Positions 10,045 to 23,109 of a stretch of DNA of 64,000 nucleotides are shown piece after piece. The translations under genes and the position numbers were made by a program. The stretch is from Ilyonectria destructans (Eukaryota > Ascomycota > Sordariomycetes > Hypocreales > Nectriaceae), in NCBI GenBank assembly GCA_020740775.1, contig JAHEWK010000006.1, positions 186,001-250,000 on the forward strand, read 5' to 3'. How positions within the stretch are numbered: the first letter of the stretch is position 1; each line of letters starts with the position of its first letter. The notes below the pieces were generated by a model. That model searched no databases. It was not told the DNA's origin and saw only the letters and a program-made list of their open reading frames with translations.

Positions 10045-13000
10045 TACTCTTTTAGCTTAAAGCTATTTAGGTTAAAGTTATAATCTTTATATCTTTAGAT
10101 TATCTTTTATTAGATTTTTTAATTTTTTTTATTTCAGTTAATTTATAATATCTATTAAATCTAGCTATTTAACTAATTATTAAAATATTAAGTCTATTAA
10201 AATCTTAATAAGATTATTAGTAATTATTTCTTTAGTATTAATATAGTTTACTATAATTTTATTTCTTTAGGCTTTTTATTTTAGCTAATAATTATAAATA
10301 TTAATATAATATAGCTTAATTTATAGCTAGTTAATATCTTAATAGATTAAATAGATTATTTAAAGATTATTATATTAAATATAAATTTATTTCTCTTTTA
10401 GTTGGATTTTTAGCTTTTTAACTAGCTGGAAAATAAATATAATCTTACTGGCTACTTAAGATAAAATTAGAAGTTTAACTTTAATTATAAATATAGTAAC
10501 TATAATCTGCTTATTAGCTTTCTATTTAATTATCTTTTTAAATAGTTTTATAATATAGATTTAAAAGCTTTTTTAATTAGAGTTATTTATATAAAAAGTA
10601 TTACTAGCTATAAAAAACTAATTATCTTAATTAAATTAAAAAATTAAATTATTAATCTTCTTAAGATATAAAAGAATTTAATTTATAACTTTATAATAAT
10701 TTAGTTTTAAATTTAAATTAAATCTAACTAGCTATAATACTATAAAAACTATATTAAGTTAAATTATAATAATAGTATAAAAAATTAATTTAATCTTCTA
10801 TTAGTATTATCTTATTAAGAAAATTAAAATATATTTTTTATATAGTTATAAAGAGTTTTTTTATAGAGATTTTATACTATTAATTTAAATTATATATTAA
10901 ATTAGTAATTTTATTAAAATATAAAAATTAAAATAGTTAAATTAAATTAATATTATAATTTTAAATAATTTTAATCTTTAAAAATTACTAAAAATTCTAT
11001 TTATTAATTAGCTTATAATAGACTTTAAAATTAATTATAATAATTTAAATATTCTTTTATTTTTTCTTTTAGTAGGTAAAAATAATATTATTAATATAGA
11101 AAAAATAATAATTTTATTTTTAGTTATATAATAAAATTTATATTAAATTAACTTAAAGTTTAACTTTTTTAATATAGCTATAAATTCTTTTTACTAAAGA
11201 AAAAAGAATTTCTATAGACTATATAAAGCTTTTTAAATTAGTAGAATCTTTTTATTATATTTATATTCTAATAGCAGTTTTATTAGAATTTAATAGTTTA
11301 ACTTAATATTAATAAAGATATTAATAGTATTATACTATATAAAATTTAAATTAAAATAAACTGCTATTATAATAAGAAATTAAAATAACTATTTAATTAA
11401 AGTAAAAATATAAGTTTTTTTATTTAGCTCTTTTAGCTATTAATTCTTATAAATAATTAATTTAACTTTATACTTTAAGTAGTAGCTATACTTATTAAAC
11501 TTATAAATATAAATTTATATATAACTAAAAGTCTATTTTTTAGAATTTTAAAGTTATTTCTATTAATTTTAATTTAAAATTCTATTTTTTTATAACTTTA
11601 TAAATAGTTTTATTTAATTTATTTAAATTAAATCTTTATTAAGTAATTTTAAAGATTTTAATAATACTATAATAGCTATAAAAGCTAATTATAATAAATA
11701 GACTTAAGTTTTTTTAATAGATATTACAGCTTAATTTTATTAATAACTTTTTTATTAAAAGTATTAATAAAGCTAATTAGTTTTTTAATATTAAAAGTAG
11801 CCTTTTAGATATTAAACTATTTAATTTTAGGAGTTTTTAAATTTCTATTATAAATATTATTTTAATTCTTATAGTAAGCTTATTTTTACTTAAAAATTAA
11901 GCTACTAGTTATTTTCTTTAATATTTAATTTAATTAGGCTTTTTTTATTTAATTTAATAAGTAGTTTAAATTTTTCTTTTTAATATATAATAAATTATTT
12001 TATAGCTAGTTAATATTTTTATTAAATTAGTTATTTTTATTAAAAATAATATCTTTAATAGAGATAATCTTTTTAATAAATAGATTTTAAATTTAATAGA
12101 TATTAATTAATTAGTATTTTATAAAATAGCTAATTTAAATATAGAAATTTAATTTTTACTATTTCTTTTTACTTTTTAAAGTATTTTAAGTTATAATAAA
12201 TACCTTAAATTTATAAATTTATAGATAATTTAAATAAAGAATTTTAATTTTTTAATTATAATTATTCTATTAGGCTATTACTATATAAAACTAAATATAT
12301 AGAATATTTTAGTTATTAATTACTTTAAGAGTTTAATTATAAAGATAAATAGTAATTCTATAGATTTTAATTTAAAAAAAAAAAATTAAGCTTTTAACTA
12401 TAAAATTTTAACTTTAATTTTAATAATCTTATTAAATAGCTTAATATTACTATTTTAAGTAGTTATATTTATAGCTATTAACTTTATAATAATACTTATT
12501 TTAATAAAAAATTAATATATTATATAGAGATAGTTTTTTAATTTTCTTAAAATTTCTTTATTATATTTAACTATTTATAGCTTTAATTTAAATTAATAAA
12601 AAAAAGTAGCTTAAAAAGCTTTTAAAAATTTCTATAAGCTCTATTTACTTTTAAATCTTAAGGTAATAATTCTAAATATAGCTATAATAGTAATTTATTA
12701 TTAATAATAAACTAATATATCTATTAAAATTACTATTTAAATTATAGAAATTAATTATTAATTTTAACTTAAATTTAACTAAAAGATTTCTTAAAACTTA
12801 ACTAACTTATTAAATAATCTTAAAAGTACTATAGTTATTATAGCTAATAGTTATAATTTCTTTAATTTAAACTTTTATAATCTTATTAATAAGTGTTTTT
12901 AAAGCTTAAAATTTTAAATAATCTAGCTATAAATATTAATACTATATATTTTATTTAGTTATTTTAAGTTAAATTATTAAATTAAACTAACTATATTAAA

Positions 13001-14848
13001 TAGAAAAAATAATATTAATAGAAATATATTTTAAAATAAATTAATTATAATAATTAAATAAAAAGTATAAAATTAAATTATTTCATAACTTAAAATAATT
13101 AGAATTTAAATATATATTTTATTAATAGCCCTATTATTATAGCTTTTATAAAGATATTAAATTATAAAAAAAGTTAAAGTAATAAATTATATTATTTAAA
13201 GTAATAACTTTAAAGTCTTTAAGTCTATTAGTTATAATATTAATTTTATTATATTTTTAAATTAAAATTTTATAATTTTTAATAATAAAAATATTAAGAA
13301 ATTTAATAGATTAATATTTTAAAAACTAATTAATTTTATTATAAATATAAATTATAATTTTAAAGTTAAAATAATTAATATTTATAATAGATATTTTAAT
13401 ATTAAAAAAGCTATTTTAATTAAAAATATTAAGTTATTATAGTAGCTAACTTTTTAATATAATTAATTTAATTTAAAAGATTTTATTTTATAATTAATAA
13501 GTTAATCTTTTTACTTTTAATTAAAAGATTAATATATAATTTTATTTTAATTATAAAGTTAATTTTAAATTAAATTAGAAGTTTTATTAAAAAGATATAA
13601 TAATATTTCTTCTAAATATACTATTTATCTTTATAGACTTATAAATTATAATATTTTTATTTTAATTATTATTAAATTTTTTTTTTTTTTATTATTTAAG
13701 CTAACTTAATTAAATTAGTATTTTTTACTTTTAAATTAAAATAATTTAGCTAAAAAGTCTTTTTTTTCTTTATTTTTATTTTAATTTAAATTATAATTCT
13801 TATTATCTTTTTAATTAAATTTCTTATTATAAATTAAATTAAAAATCTCTTTATTAATTTAACTTTAAATTTTAACTAGCTTTTATAAATTCTAGCAGTT
13901 AATTTCTATATATAGAATTTTTACTATAAATTAAATTTTTAAGCTTTTATCTTTTAGCTTTTTTTAATAAATTTCTTAAAAAGTTAAAATTTAACTTAAA
14001 AAAACTAATTTAATAGTATTATATAAGCTATAAAATTAGATATTAAAGTTATTTAGATTTTTAATTTCTTTTATTTAAGCTTTTTATATAGTTTACTTTT
14101 AATTTATAAATTAATAAGGAAATTCCTTAGATATTTTAAATATTAAAGATAAAATTCTATAATATTTAGCTAGAATTTTATTTTACTATTTAATTATTAT
14201 AGCTTTAATATTATTTCTTAAGTTAGAATATTAAGTTTAAAAGTTTTAATAGAAATAATAAAAGCTAGCTATTAATTTTTTAAAAGTAGTTTTTAAAATT
14301 TAAACTTTAAGCTTTTTAAGTAATTACTATTAAAAAGGATATTTCTAATAGTTTTAATTATAATTCTTATAGTTAAATTAATAGAAGATTTTATTTTTAA
14401 TAATTAGATTTTTAATAAATTAAATTAATTCTATAGAATTAATTAATTTAAGAATAATAACTAAAATTATAAAGAAAATCTAATTAAATAACTATTAAAT
14501 TTAAAATATTTTAAGTTTAATTTAATATATAGAAATTTAATAGAAATAGCTACTAAAAGTTAATTTAACTGGCTTTTTTAATAATTTATTTTTTTAATTT
14601 AAATTAACTATATTCTAGATTTTAACTATAAATATCTTAATTTAAAAAACACTATTTTAATTAACTTAATTTTTAAAGATTTTAAAAAGGGTTTTTTTAG
14701 TAGTAATTATATTATTTAATATTATATTTGTATTTAAATAAATAAAATTAAATAAAATTAATAGGGAAATTAATTTTAAAATAGATTATAAAAGCTATAT
14801 AGATTATAGTATAAATAGCTTTATTATAGAAATCTAACTATTAATTAA

Positions 14849-15024
14849 TAGATTTAATATAGTTAATTTAATTATTATAATAATATTTAATTAATAATTA
14901 TAATTATAATAATTAATTTAAGTTATTTAAATTAATTAAATAAGAAGTTATTAAACTTTCTTTATAATTAAAGTTTTAATATTAATCTACTAAAGGTTTT
15001 CTTATATAAAGCCTCTTTTTAATT
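14849..15024 (-). repeat. Copia A LTR (5' LTR of the minus-strand element)
   Basis: 176 bp direct copy of 9869-10044. The sequence to its left (down to about 14700) is the inverted match of 15330-15480 in Copia B, which fixes the orientation of the two elements. Confidence 0.8.
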
Positions 15025-15153
15025 ATTATTATTATTAAATTAATTTCTATTTATTAAATTAAATTAACTATAATAAATTTAATATATTTCTAAAAGCTTT
15101 ATAATTTATATTTATATTACTTTAATAAGTATAGTATATAGAAGTATATAAGT
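15025..15153. other. Spacer between the two head-to-head Copia elements
   Basis: 129 bp of AT-rich sequence separate the 5' LTRs of Copia A and B. It starts with an ATT run and otherwise shows nothing defined. It is probably the remnant of the sequence into which the elements inserted. Confidence 0.5.
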
Positions 15154-15329
15154 TATTAAAGAGAGAGACTTTATATAAGAAAACCTTTAGTAGATTAATA
15201 TTTAGTTTTTAGTTATAATAATAAGGCTAAAAAACCCCCTTATTTAGCTAATTTAAATAATTTAAATTAATTAGAATTATTATTAATTTAAATACTATTA
15301 TAATAATTAAATTAACTATATTAAATCTA
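15154..15329 (+). repeat. Copia B 5' LTR
   Basis: 176 bp, heavily RIP-mutated, same order as 30789-30964 and inverted relative to the Copia A LTRs. It starts TATTAAAGAGAGAG, where an unmutated end would be TG. Confidence 0.8.
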
Positions 15330-18300
15330 TTAATTAATAGTTAGATTTTTATAATAAAGCTATTTATACTATAATTTATACAGCTTTTATAATTTATTTT
15401 AAAATTAATTTCCCTATTAATTCTATTTAATTTTATTTACTTTAAGAATAATATAATATTAAATAATATAATTACTACTAAAAAGACTCTTTTTAAGATT
15501 TTTAAAGATTAAATTAATTAAAATAGAATTTTTTAAATTAAGATATCTATAGCTAAAATTTAAAATATAATTAATTTAAATTAAAGAAATAAACTATTAA
15601 AAAAGCTAATTAAATTAACTTTAATAGCTATTTCTATTAAATTTTTATATATTAAATTAAACTTAAAATACTTTAAATCTAATAGTTATTTAATTAGATT
15701 CTTTTTATAATTCTAATTATTATCTTTAAATTAATTAATTCTATAAAGCTAATTTAATTTATTAAAAATCTAATTATTAAAAATAAAGCCTTCTATTAAT
15801 CTAACTATAAAAATTATAATTAAAACTATTAAAAATACTTACTTTAATAGTAATTACTTAAAAAGCTTAAAATTTAAATTTTAAAAACTACTTTAAAAAA
15901 ACTAATAGCTAGCTTTTATTATTTCTATTAAAGTCTTTAAATTTAATATTCTAACTTAAGAGATAATATTAAAGCTATAATAATTAAATAGTAAAATAAA
16001 ATTCTAGCTAAATATTATAAAATTCTATTTTTAATATTTAAGATATCTAAGAAATTTTCTTATTAATTTATAAATTAAAAGTAGGCTATATAAAAAGCTT
16101 AAATAAAAAAGATTAAAAATTTAAATAATTTTAATATATAGTTTTACAGTCTATATAATACTATTAAATTAATTTTATTAAGCTAAATTTTAACTTTTTA
16201 AGAAATTTATTAAAAAAAGCTAAAAAATAAAAGCTTAAAAATTTAATTTATAATAAAGACTTTATATATTAAAGTTAACTATTAGAGTCTATAAAAGCTA
16301 ATTAAAACTTAAAGCTAAATTAATAAAAAGACTTTTAATTTAATTTATAATAAGAAATTTAATTAGAAAGATAATAAGAATTATAACTTAAATTAAAATA
16401 AGAATAAAAAAAAATTAACTCTTTAATTAGATTATTTTAATTTAAAAGTAAAAAATACTAATTTAATTAAATTAACTTAAATAATAAGAAGAAAGTTAAA
16501 TTTAATAATAATTAAAATAAGAATATTATAATTTATAAAGCTAATAGAGCTAAATAGTATATCTAAAAGAAATACTATTATATCTTTCTAATAAAGACTT
16601 TAATTTAATTTAAAATTAACTTTATTATTAAAAATAAAATTATATATTAACTTTTTAATTAAAAGTAGAAAAATTAACTTATTAACTTTAAAGTTAAACT
16701 TTTTAAGCTAAATTAATTAAATTAAAAAGTTAGCTACTATAATAATTTAATATTTTTAATTAAAATAGCTTTTTTAATAATAAAATATCTACTATAGATA
16801 TTAGTTATTTTTAACTTTAAAATTATAATATATATCTTTAATAAAATTAATTAGTTTTTAAAATATTAACTTATTAAATCTCTTAATATTTTTATTATTA
16901 AAGAATATAAAATTTTAATTTAAAAATATAATAAAATTAATATTATAACTAATAGACTTAAAAGCTTTAAAGTTATTACTTTAAATAATATAGCTTATTA
17001 CTCTAACTTCTCTTATAATTTAATATTTCTATAAAAACTATAATAATAAAGTTTTTAATAAAATATATATTTAGATTTTAACTATTTTAAGTTATTAAAT
17101 AGTCTAATTATATACTTTTTATCTAATTATTATAATTAATTTATTTTAAAATATATTTCTATTAATATTATCTTTTTTATTTAGTATAATTAATTTAATT
17201 TAATAATTTAGCCTAAAGTAATTAAATAAGATATATAATATTAATATTTATAGCTAGATTATTTAAGACTTTAAGCTTTAAAAAAACTTATTAATAAAAT
17301 TATAGAAATTTAAATTATAAAAATTATAACTATTAGCTATAATAATTATAATACTTTTAAGATTATTTAATAAATTAGCTAAATTTTAAAAGACTTTTTA
17401 GTTAGATTTAAATTAAAATTAATAATTAACTTTTATAATCTAAAAGATAATTTTAATAGATATATTAATTTATTATTAATAATAAACTGCTATTTTAGCT
17501 ATATTTAGAATTATTATCTTAAAATCTAAAAGTAAATAAAACTTATAGAGATCTTTAAGAGATTTTTAAGCTACTTTTTTTATTAATTTAAATTAAAATT
17601 ATAAATAGTTAAATATAATAAAGAAATTCTAAAAAGATTAAAAAAACTATCTCTATATAATATATTAATTTTTTATTAAAATAAATATTATTATAGAGTT
17701 AATAGCTATAAATATAACTGCTTAAAATAGTAATATTAAGCTATTTAATAAGATTATTAAAATTAAAGTTAAAATTTTATAGTTAAAAGCTTAATTTTTT
17801 TTTTTAAATTAAAATCTATAGAATTACTATTTATCTTTATAATTAAACTCCTAAGGTAATTAATAACTAAAATATTCTATATATTTAGTTTTATATAGTA
17901 ATAACTTAATAGAATAATTATAATTAGAAAAATAAAATTCTCTATTTAAATTATTCATAAATCTATAAATTTAAAATATTTACTATAACTTAAAATACTC
18001 TAAAGAGTAAAAAGAAGTAGTAAAAATTAAATCTCTATATTTAAATTAGCTATCTTATAAAATATTAATTAACTAATATCTATTAAATTTAAAATCTATT
18101 TACTAAAAAGATTATCTCTATTAAGAATATTATTTTTAATAAAAATAACTAATTTAATAGAAATATTAACTAGCTATAAAATAATCTACTATATATTAAA
18201 AAGAAGAATTTAAACTATTTATTAAATTAAATAGAAAAAATCTAATTAAATTAAATACTAAAAGAAATAGCTAATAGCTTAACTTTTAAATAGAAATAAA

Positions 18301-18417
18301 CTTACTATAAAAATTAGAATAATATTTATTATAAGAATTAAAATAATCTAATTAATTTAAATTCTAATAATTAAATTAAATAGATTAATTTTATTCTATA
18401 TATAAATAGATTAAATA

Positions 18418-18773
18418 CAGCTGGCGGTGGCCGGGGGGCCACTGCGTAGCCTGCCGAGTAACGGAAGGAAGATAGGGATCCAGCTCTGGCCGCTGCGACC
18501 CCGAGGAGACCCCCCGACGGCGCCCCTACAACCCAGAGGCGCCGGGCCAGGCGGAGGGCAACTCGCACACGTGCGACCCTGGACAAGGCTGGTGACGAAA
18601 TCACTAGTACAGACCTGATAATAACAAGCAGCCCTTAGGGGCAGCAGAGCGAAACCGCAGCGAGGTTTTCATCCTAGAGCTAGAAATAGCTTTCAGGTTT
18701 TTCCTTGTTGATTTAGTAAGAAGGGGTTCTATAGGCCTAGATATAGGTAAAATAGCGTATACTAAATAAATAA
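18418..18773 (+). mobile_element. Unmutated GC-rich insertion with a TAAA tail (LINE end or SINE)
   Basis: About 355 bp of normal or high G+C lie in DNA of extreme AT content. A 16 bp repeat ATAAATAGATTAAATA borders it (18402-18417 and 18774-18789), like the target-site duplication of target-primed retrotransposition. The right end is a (TAAA)n tail. CpA, TpG and CpG are intact, so it arrived after the RIP episode or is too short to be recognised. A hairpin (CCTAGAGCTAGAAATAGC region, 18673-18697) lies in the 3' half. I see no reverse-transcriptase motif, so a truncated non-LTR element or a SINE are both possible. Confidence 0.6.
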
Positions 18774-19169
18774 ATAAATAGATTAAATAATAGAAATATA
18801 AAAATAACTTTTTTAAAAGCTAAATTTAATTAATCTATTAAAATTATAAAGCTTTTTAATAATAAAGTTAAAAAAGATTCTTAAAAAAAACTAAAAGAAG
18901 AATTTAATACCTTAAATAGCAGTTAATTTAAATTTCTTTAAGCTTATAATTATAACTATTTAATATCTATATTTTTACTATTAGTAGCTTTTTTAATAAT
19001 AATAATTTAAAATATATTTAATTAAGTAAATAATTTAAATTTTTAAGATTTTAAGATTTCTAAAATTAAATAATTTAATATCTAAAAAACTACTTTTAAT
19101 ATTAAAAAACTAATTAACTCTATTAGTACTTTTAATAGAAAAGTTATTAATAAAATTAAGCTATAATAT

Positions 19170-19542
19170 TATAATTTAAATTAAAATTAAATAGTTATAA
19201 CTAGTAAAACTATAATATACCTACTTTTTCTATTTAACTATCTATAGAGTATTATACTAAAAATTATATTTATAATTTTAAATTATTATAATTTAAAAAT
19301 TACTATAATTTAATATTTTATATAATCTATAAATTACTATTTAATATATAGATATAGTTATTTAATACTTTTATAGAAATAGTCTTACTAATTATTAATA
19401 TATTTAGTTATTTTAAATTTACTATTTTACTATTATTAAATTGTAATTTATATTATTTATTATAATATTTTAATTTATTAAATTATATATTTTATATTTA
19501 AACTTACTTTATACTCTTAAGTTAAATCTAATTATTATATAT
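19170..19542 (+). repeat. Gypsy 5' LTR
   Basis: About 373 bp, aligned throughout with 28731-29103 (shared block TATACCTACTTTTTCTATTT). This copy is more RIP-mutated: positions that still read TG or CA in the right copy are TA here. Confidence 0.8.
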
Positions 19543-19785
19543 TAATAGCTTTTATTCAGTATATTACTATATTAACTTAAGTAATATCTTAAATAAGCTA
19601 AAATAGCCTTTATAACTCTAAATACTTTATTTATATTAAAGACTGTAAATATATAACTTTATAACTATTTTACAGTTTAAGCTTTAAGCTTTAAGCTTTA
19701 AAATATAGCTTATAAATTCTAATAAAAAATCTTATAATTATATACTAAAATACAGTATATTATTAATATTTATACTGTATAACTA

Positions 19786-20010
19786 ATCAGCCTGAATCGG
19801 CTTATTTATCTATTCGCACTTTAAAATCAATTGATTTTAAAGTATACACTATTTGGAATTAATATTACTCAATAAGGAAAGTACCTATAAGGACAAATGC
19901 AATACCATGAGAAAGCTGGAATTTAGGGCTTTCCAATAGTATATATATTGTCTTGATATAATAGCTGGATTTTAAGCAAATTATCTATAAAAAGGCTGAG
20001 ACCCCCTAGG
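19786..20010. other. Second weakly mutated island inside the Gypsy element
   Basis: About 225 bp keep CpA, TpG and CpG (for example CAGCCTGAATCGGC) between RIP-saturated flanks. It holds a 26 bp perfect palindrome at 19818-19843 (ACTTTAAAATCAA and its exact reverse complement). No protein frame is visible. It may be a short late insertion or a protected 5' leader of the Gypsy element. Confidence 0.5.
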
Positions 20011-23000
20011 TAATTCCAGAATTTTTTATATATATTATTATTATATAATACACTATTATTACACTATCTTATACTATTACCTCTTATCTTACTATACCCT
20101 TTATTATTATATCCTTTATTAGGATATTTCTTTTATAATTATATTACTTTATTCTACTGCCTTATAACCTCTAATAATTTAAAACTGGAAAAAATTCTAT
20201 TACTCTACTTAAGTAAAACTCTATTAATAATATTAATATAGAAAAATCTAATTTTAACTCTAATAATAAAGAGGTTACTTAAAAAGATCTTAAAAAACTT
20301 TAAAAGTAAAATAATTACCTTAAAGTTAAGTTTAATAAGCTTATTAATATTACTAATAGAAAAAATAAAAAAAAAGATAATAAGATTAATTAGCTACTGA
20401 AAAAAGTTAACTGACTTATAGATTATAATAAAAAACTTAATAAAGATTTTATTTAATAAGAATTACTCTACTATAACTATATTCTTTATTTTAACTCTTT
20501 TATAATAAAAAGAAAAAATATAGAAGAAATTCTTAAATTTAAGTAATTTAAACTATTTAATAGAGTTACTATTAGTCTCTAGGGATTTCTTATATAAGTT
20601 AGAGTATTTTAAAGTTATTACTTTATATAATTTACTAAAGAAAAAGCTAAAATCTATTATATTATAGAACTTCTTAAAAATAAAATACTTTAATAATTTA
20701 AACTAATTATATAAAACTACCTTAATAATTTTTACTATATAAAAAAGAATAAAATTAAAGCTATTTATACTAGCTATAAAAAATATAAAAAGAAACTTTA
20801 AGATATATTTAGTTTTATTAATAAAAAGTAAATAGTAGAAATATAACTTTAAAAACTCTTTTAGAAAGTATTAATATTAAGCTATATAGCTAAATTCTAT
20901 AATAGTATTTTATATTTAAACTGAGGAGAAAAAGTATATATAGTAGCTTATTATAAAGAGCTTAAAGTAGAAGTTAAAAATATAATAGTTAAGTATAAGC
21001 TAACTATATTTAATATTCTTATTACTCTTTTTATAGAAATTAATAATTAATAGTTTAAAAGATAATAAGAAAAGAAAATTAAGAAGTTAAAAGGTATAAT
21101 CTATATATTATTTTAAAAAGATAAAAAGAATAATACTAATTACAGTAAGAAATAATAAGATAATACCTTCTATAGAATAATATTAAAATTAATAGAATTA
21201 AAAGCTATATAAAAAAACTACTTAAAGATTAAATATTAAAACTATAGAAAAATAAACTACTTTAAAAGTAAGTACTATACTTTAAAATCTAACTAAAAGT
21301 ATAAATCTATACTAAAAGATAAATATATCTACTTTACTAACTATTAGTACTTTAATAATAATAAATCTTAAACTGCTATTTAATTTAAAAATATTACTAT
21401 AACTTAAAGTAGTTATAATAAAGAATTTAATAGAGTATATAAAAATAGTAAAAATTAAAAAGCTAAATATCTTAATAATATACTAATTCTTAAATTATAT
21501 ACCTAAAGAATTACTAAAATAATTAAAAATAATATTAAAGAGAAAATATAAAAAAGAGCAGCTTAATATAATAAAATAAATATAGAAATTAAAGTGGAAT
21601 AATAAATTAAACTGAAAAAGAAAAAAAAAAGCTACTAGAAAAATAATAAAGATAATTAGAAATTAGTTTTTACTTAAAATAATATTAATAATATAGCTAA
21701 CTTTAATAATATAATATTTTATATTATAGCTATAGTATAAAGAGAAAATACTATTTTAAATAGATAACTTAAATTTACTATATTATTCTTACTTAATAAA
21801 AGATATAAAATAAAAAAGATTAAAAAGTATAAAAAAAGAGATAAACTCTAATAATACTTTTATATTAAAGAAGATAATTAACCTTAAGTATATACTAAAT
21901 AGAAAGTCTATATTATATAAAAAATAAAACTTTTAGTAGTAAATAAAGATATTATTTATTCTATAGAAGAATATTTTAAAACTGACTTTAAGTCTAACTA
22001 TAAGAAAAATAAAGAATATTAAAAGCTTAATAGCCTTAAAAAATAAATATAAAAAAGCTCAGTAAATATATATAATAACTTAATAAATAAATAATAAATA
22101 CTCAGTATAAATATCAGTATTTATATCTATATATATAATATATATTTAGGTTATAATCTATACTATATTATTTTAAAAGAATAAAAAGATAATAATTTAA
22201 AAAAAGCAGAAATTTATTTTAATTATAAAGAAATTTTATAGATATTATATATTATTTATCTCTACTTAAAGTATAAAAAAGATAAAATCTATTATAATTA
22301 TTACTCTATATAAATAAATAATAAATCTATTTAAAATCTATACTTAAAAAATAAACTTAAGTATTTTTAAGTTATTTAATAGTATATAGAAGTAGGTATT
22401 ATATAACTAGAAGATAAAAAAGATTTTTTTCTATTTATTTATATAAGTTTAATTAATACTATTAAGAAATATAAAACTAAAGAATACTATATATACAAAT
22501 AATAGAAGATTAAAGAATAATATAAATATAAAAATAAAGATACTACTAAATATACTATAATAAAAATACTGTAATATAATAATAAATACTATAAAAATTA
22601 TAGTTAGAAGATTTAAGATAAATTCCAGTATATTAAGTTTTTAATATATAAAAACTATAATTTTTCTAACTATAGAGGAATTAGCAGTTTTAACTAAATA
22701 TAGAAAATTAAAATAGAAAATTAAAACTGAAAAGAAATAACCTTAAAATATAAAGATAAAAAATCTATTTAAATTATTTAATTTTATAAGATAAAAAATA
22801 TAATAACCTATACTAAATTAAAATACTCTCTATATAAAGTAGAAATATAGAAAATTAAAGTATATATTAGATAAATATATATAGAAGAATTTAACTTTTT
22901 AATTTAAATAGAATTTAATAAAATAGATTAAAATTAATATTATTAAATTTAAAATTAATTAAGAAATAATCTATACTCTCTATAGAAAAGTAATAAAATA

Positions 23001-23109
23001 GTAATATATATAAAAAAGAATCACTTCTAATAAAAGCTTTATATATAATAAAATTAATAAAGAAAAAAAGATACTTAAACTGTAAGTATAAATTAAAAGA
23101 GTATAGCTT

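Larger units (their letters stand above)
9869..15024 (-). mobile_element. Ty1/Copia LTR retrotransposon A, full length, RIP-destroyed
   Basis: A 5.2 kb element bounded by direct repeats at 9869-10044 and 14849-15024, both 176 bp. It is on the minus strand, since it is the inverted counterpart of Copia B, in which RT and RNase H remnants read forward. G+C is very low. CpA, TpG and CpG are almost absent, as expected for saturating RIP. No reading frame survives. TTATTATTATTA runs flank it on both sides, so a target-site duplication cannot be told from simple sequence. Confidence 0.8.

Noticed and set aside
18371..18618. Overlapping open frames on both strands of the GC island
   Set aside because: They are short, cover the boundary with AT sequence and have no domain-like content. 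High G+C alone keeps them open.
18673..18697. Sequence TAGAGCTAGAAATAGC resembles the start of an engineered single-guide RNA scaffold
   Set aside because: The match stops after 16 bases, the next bases differ, there is no promoter or spacer, and the hairpin lies in a retroelement-like insertion. It is a chance hairpin similarity.
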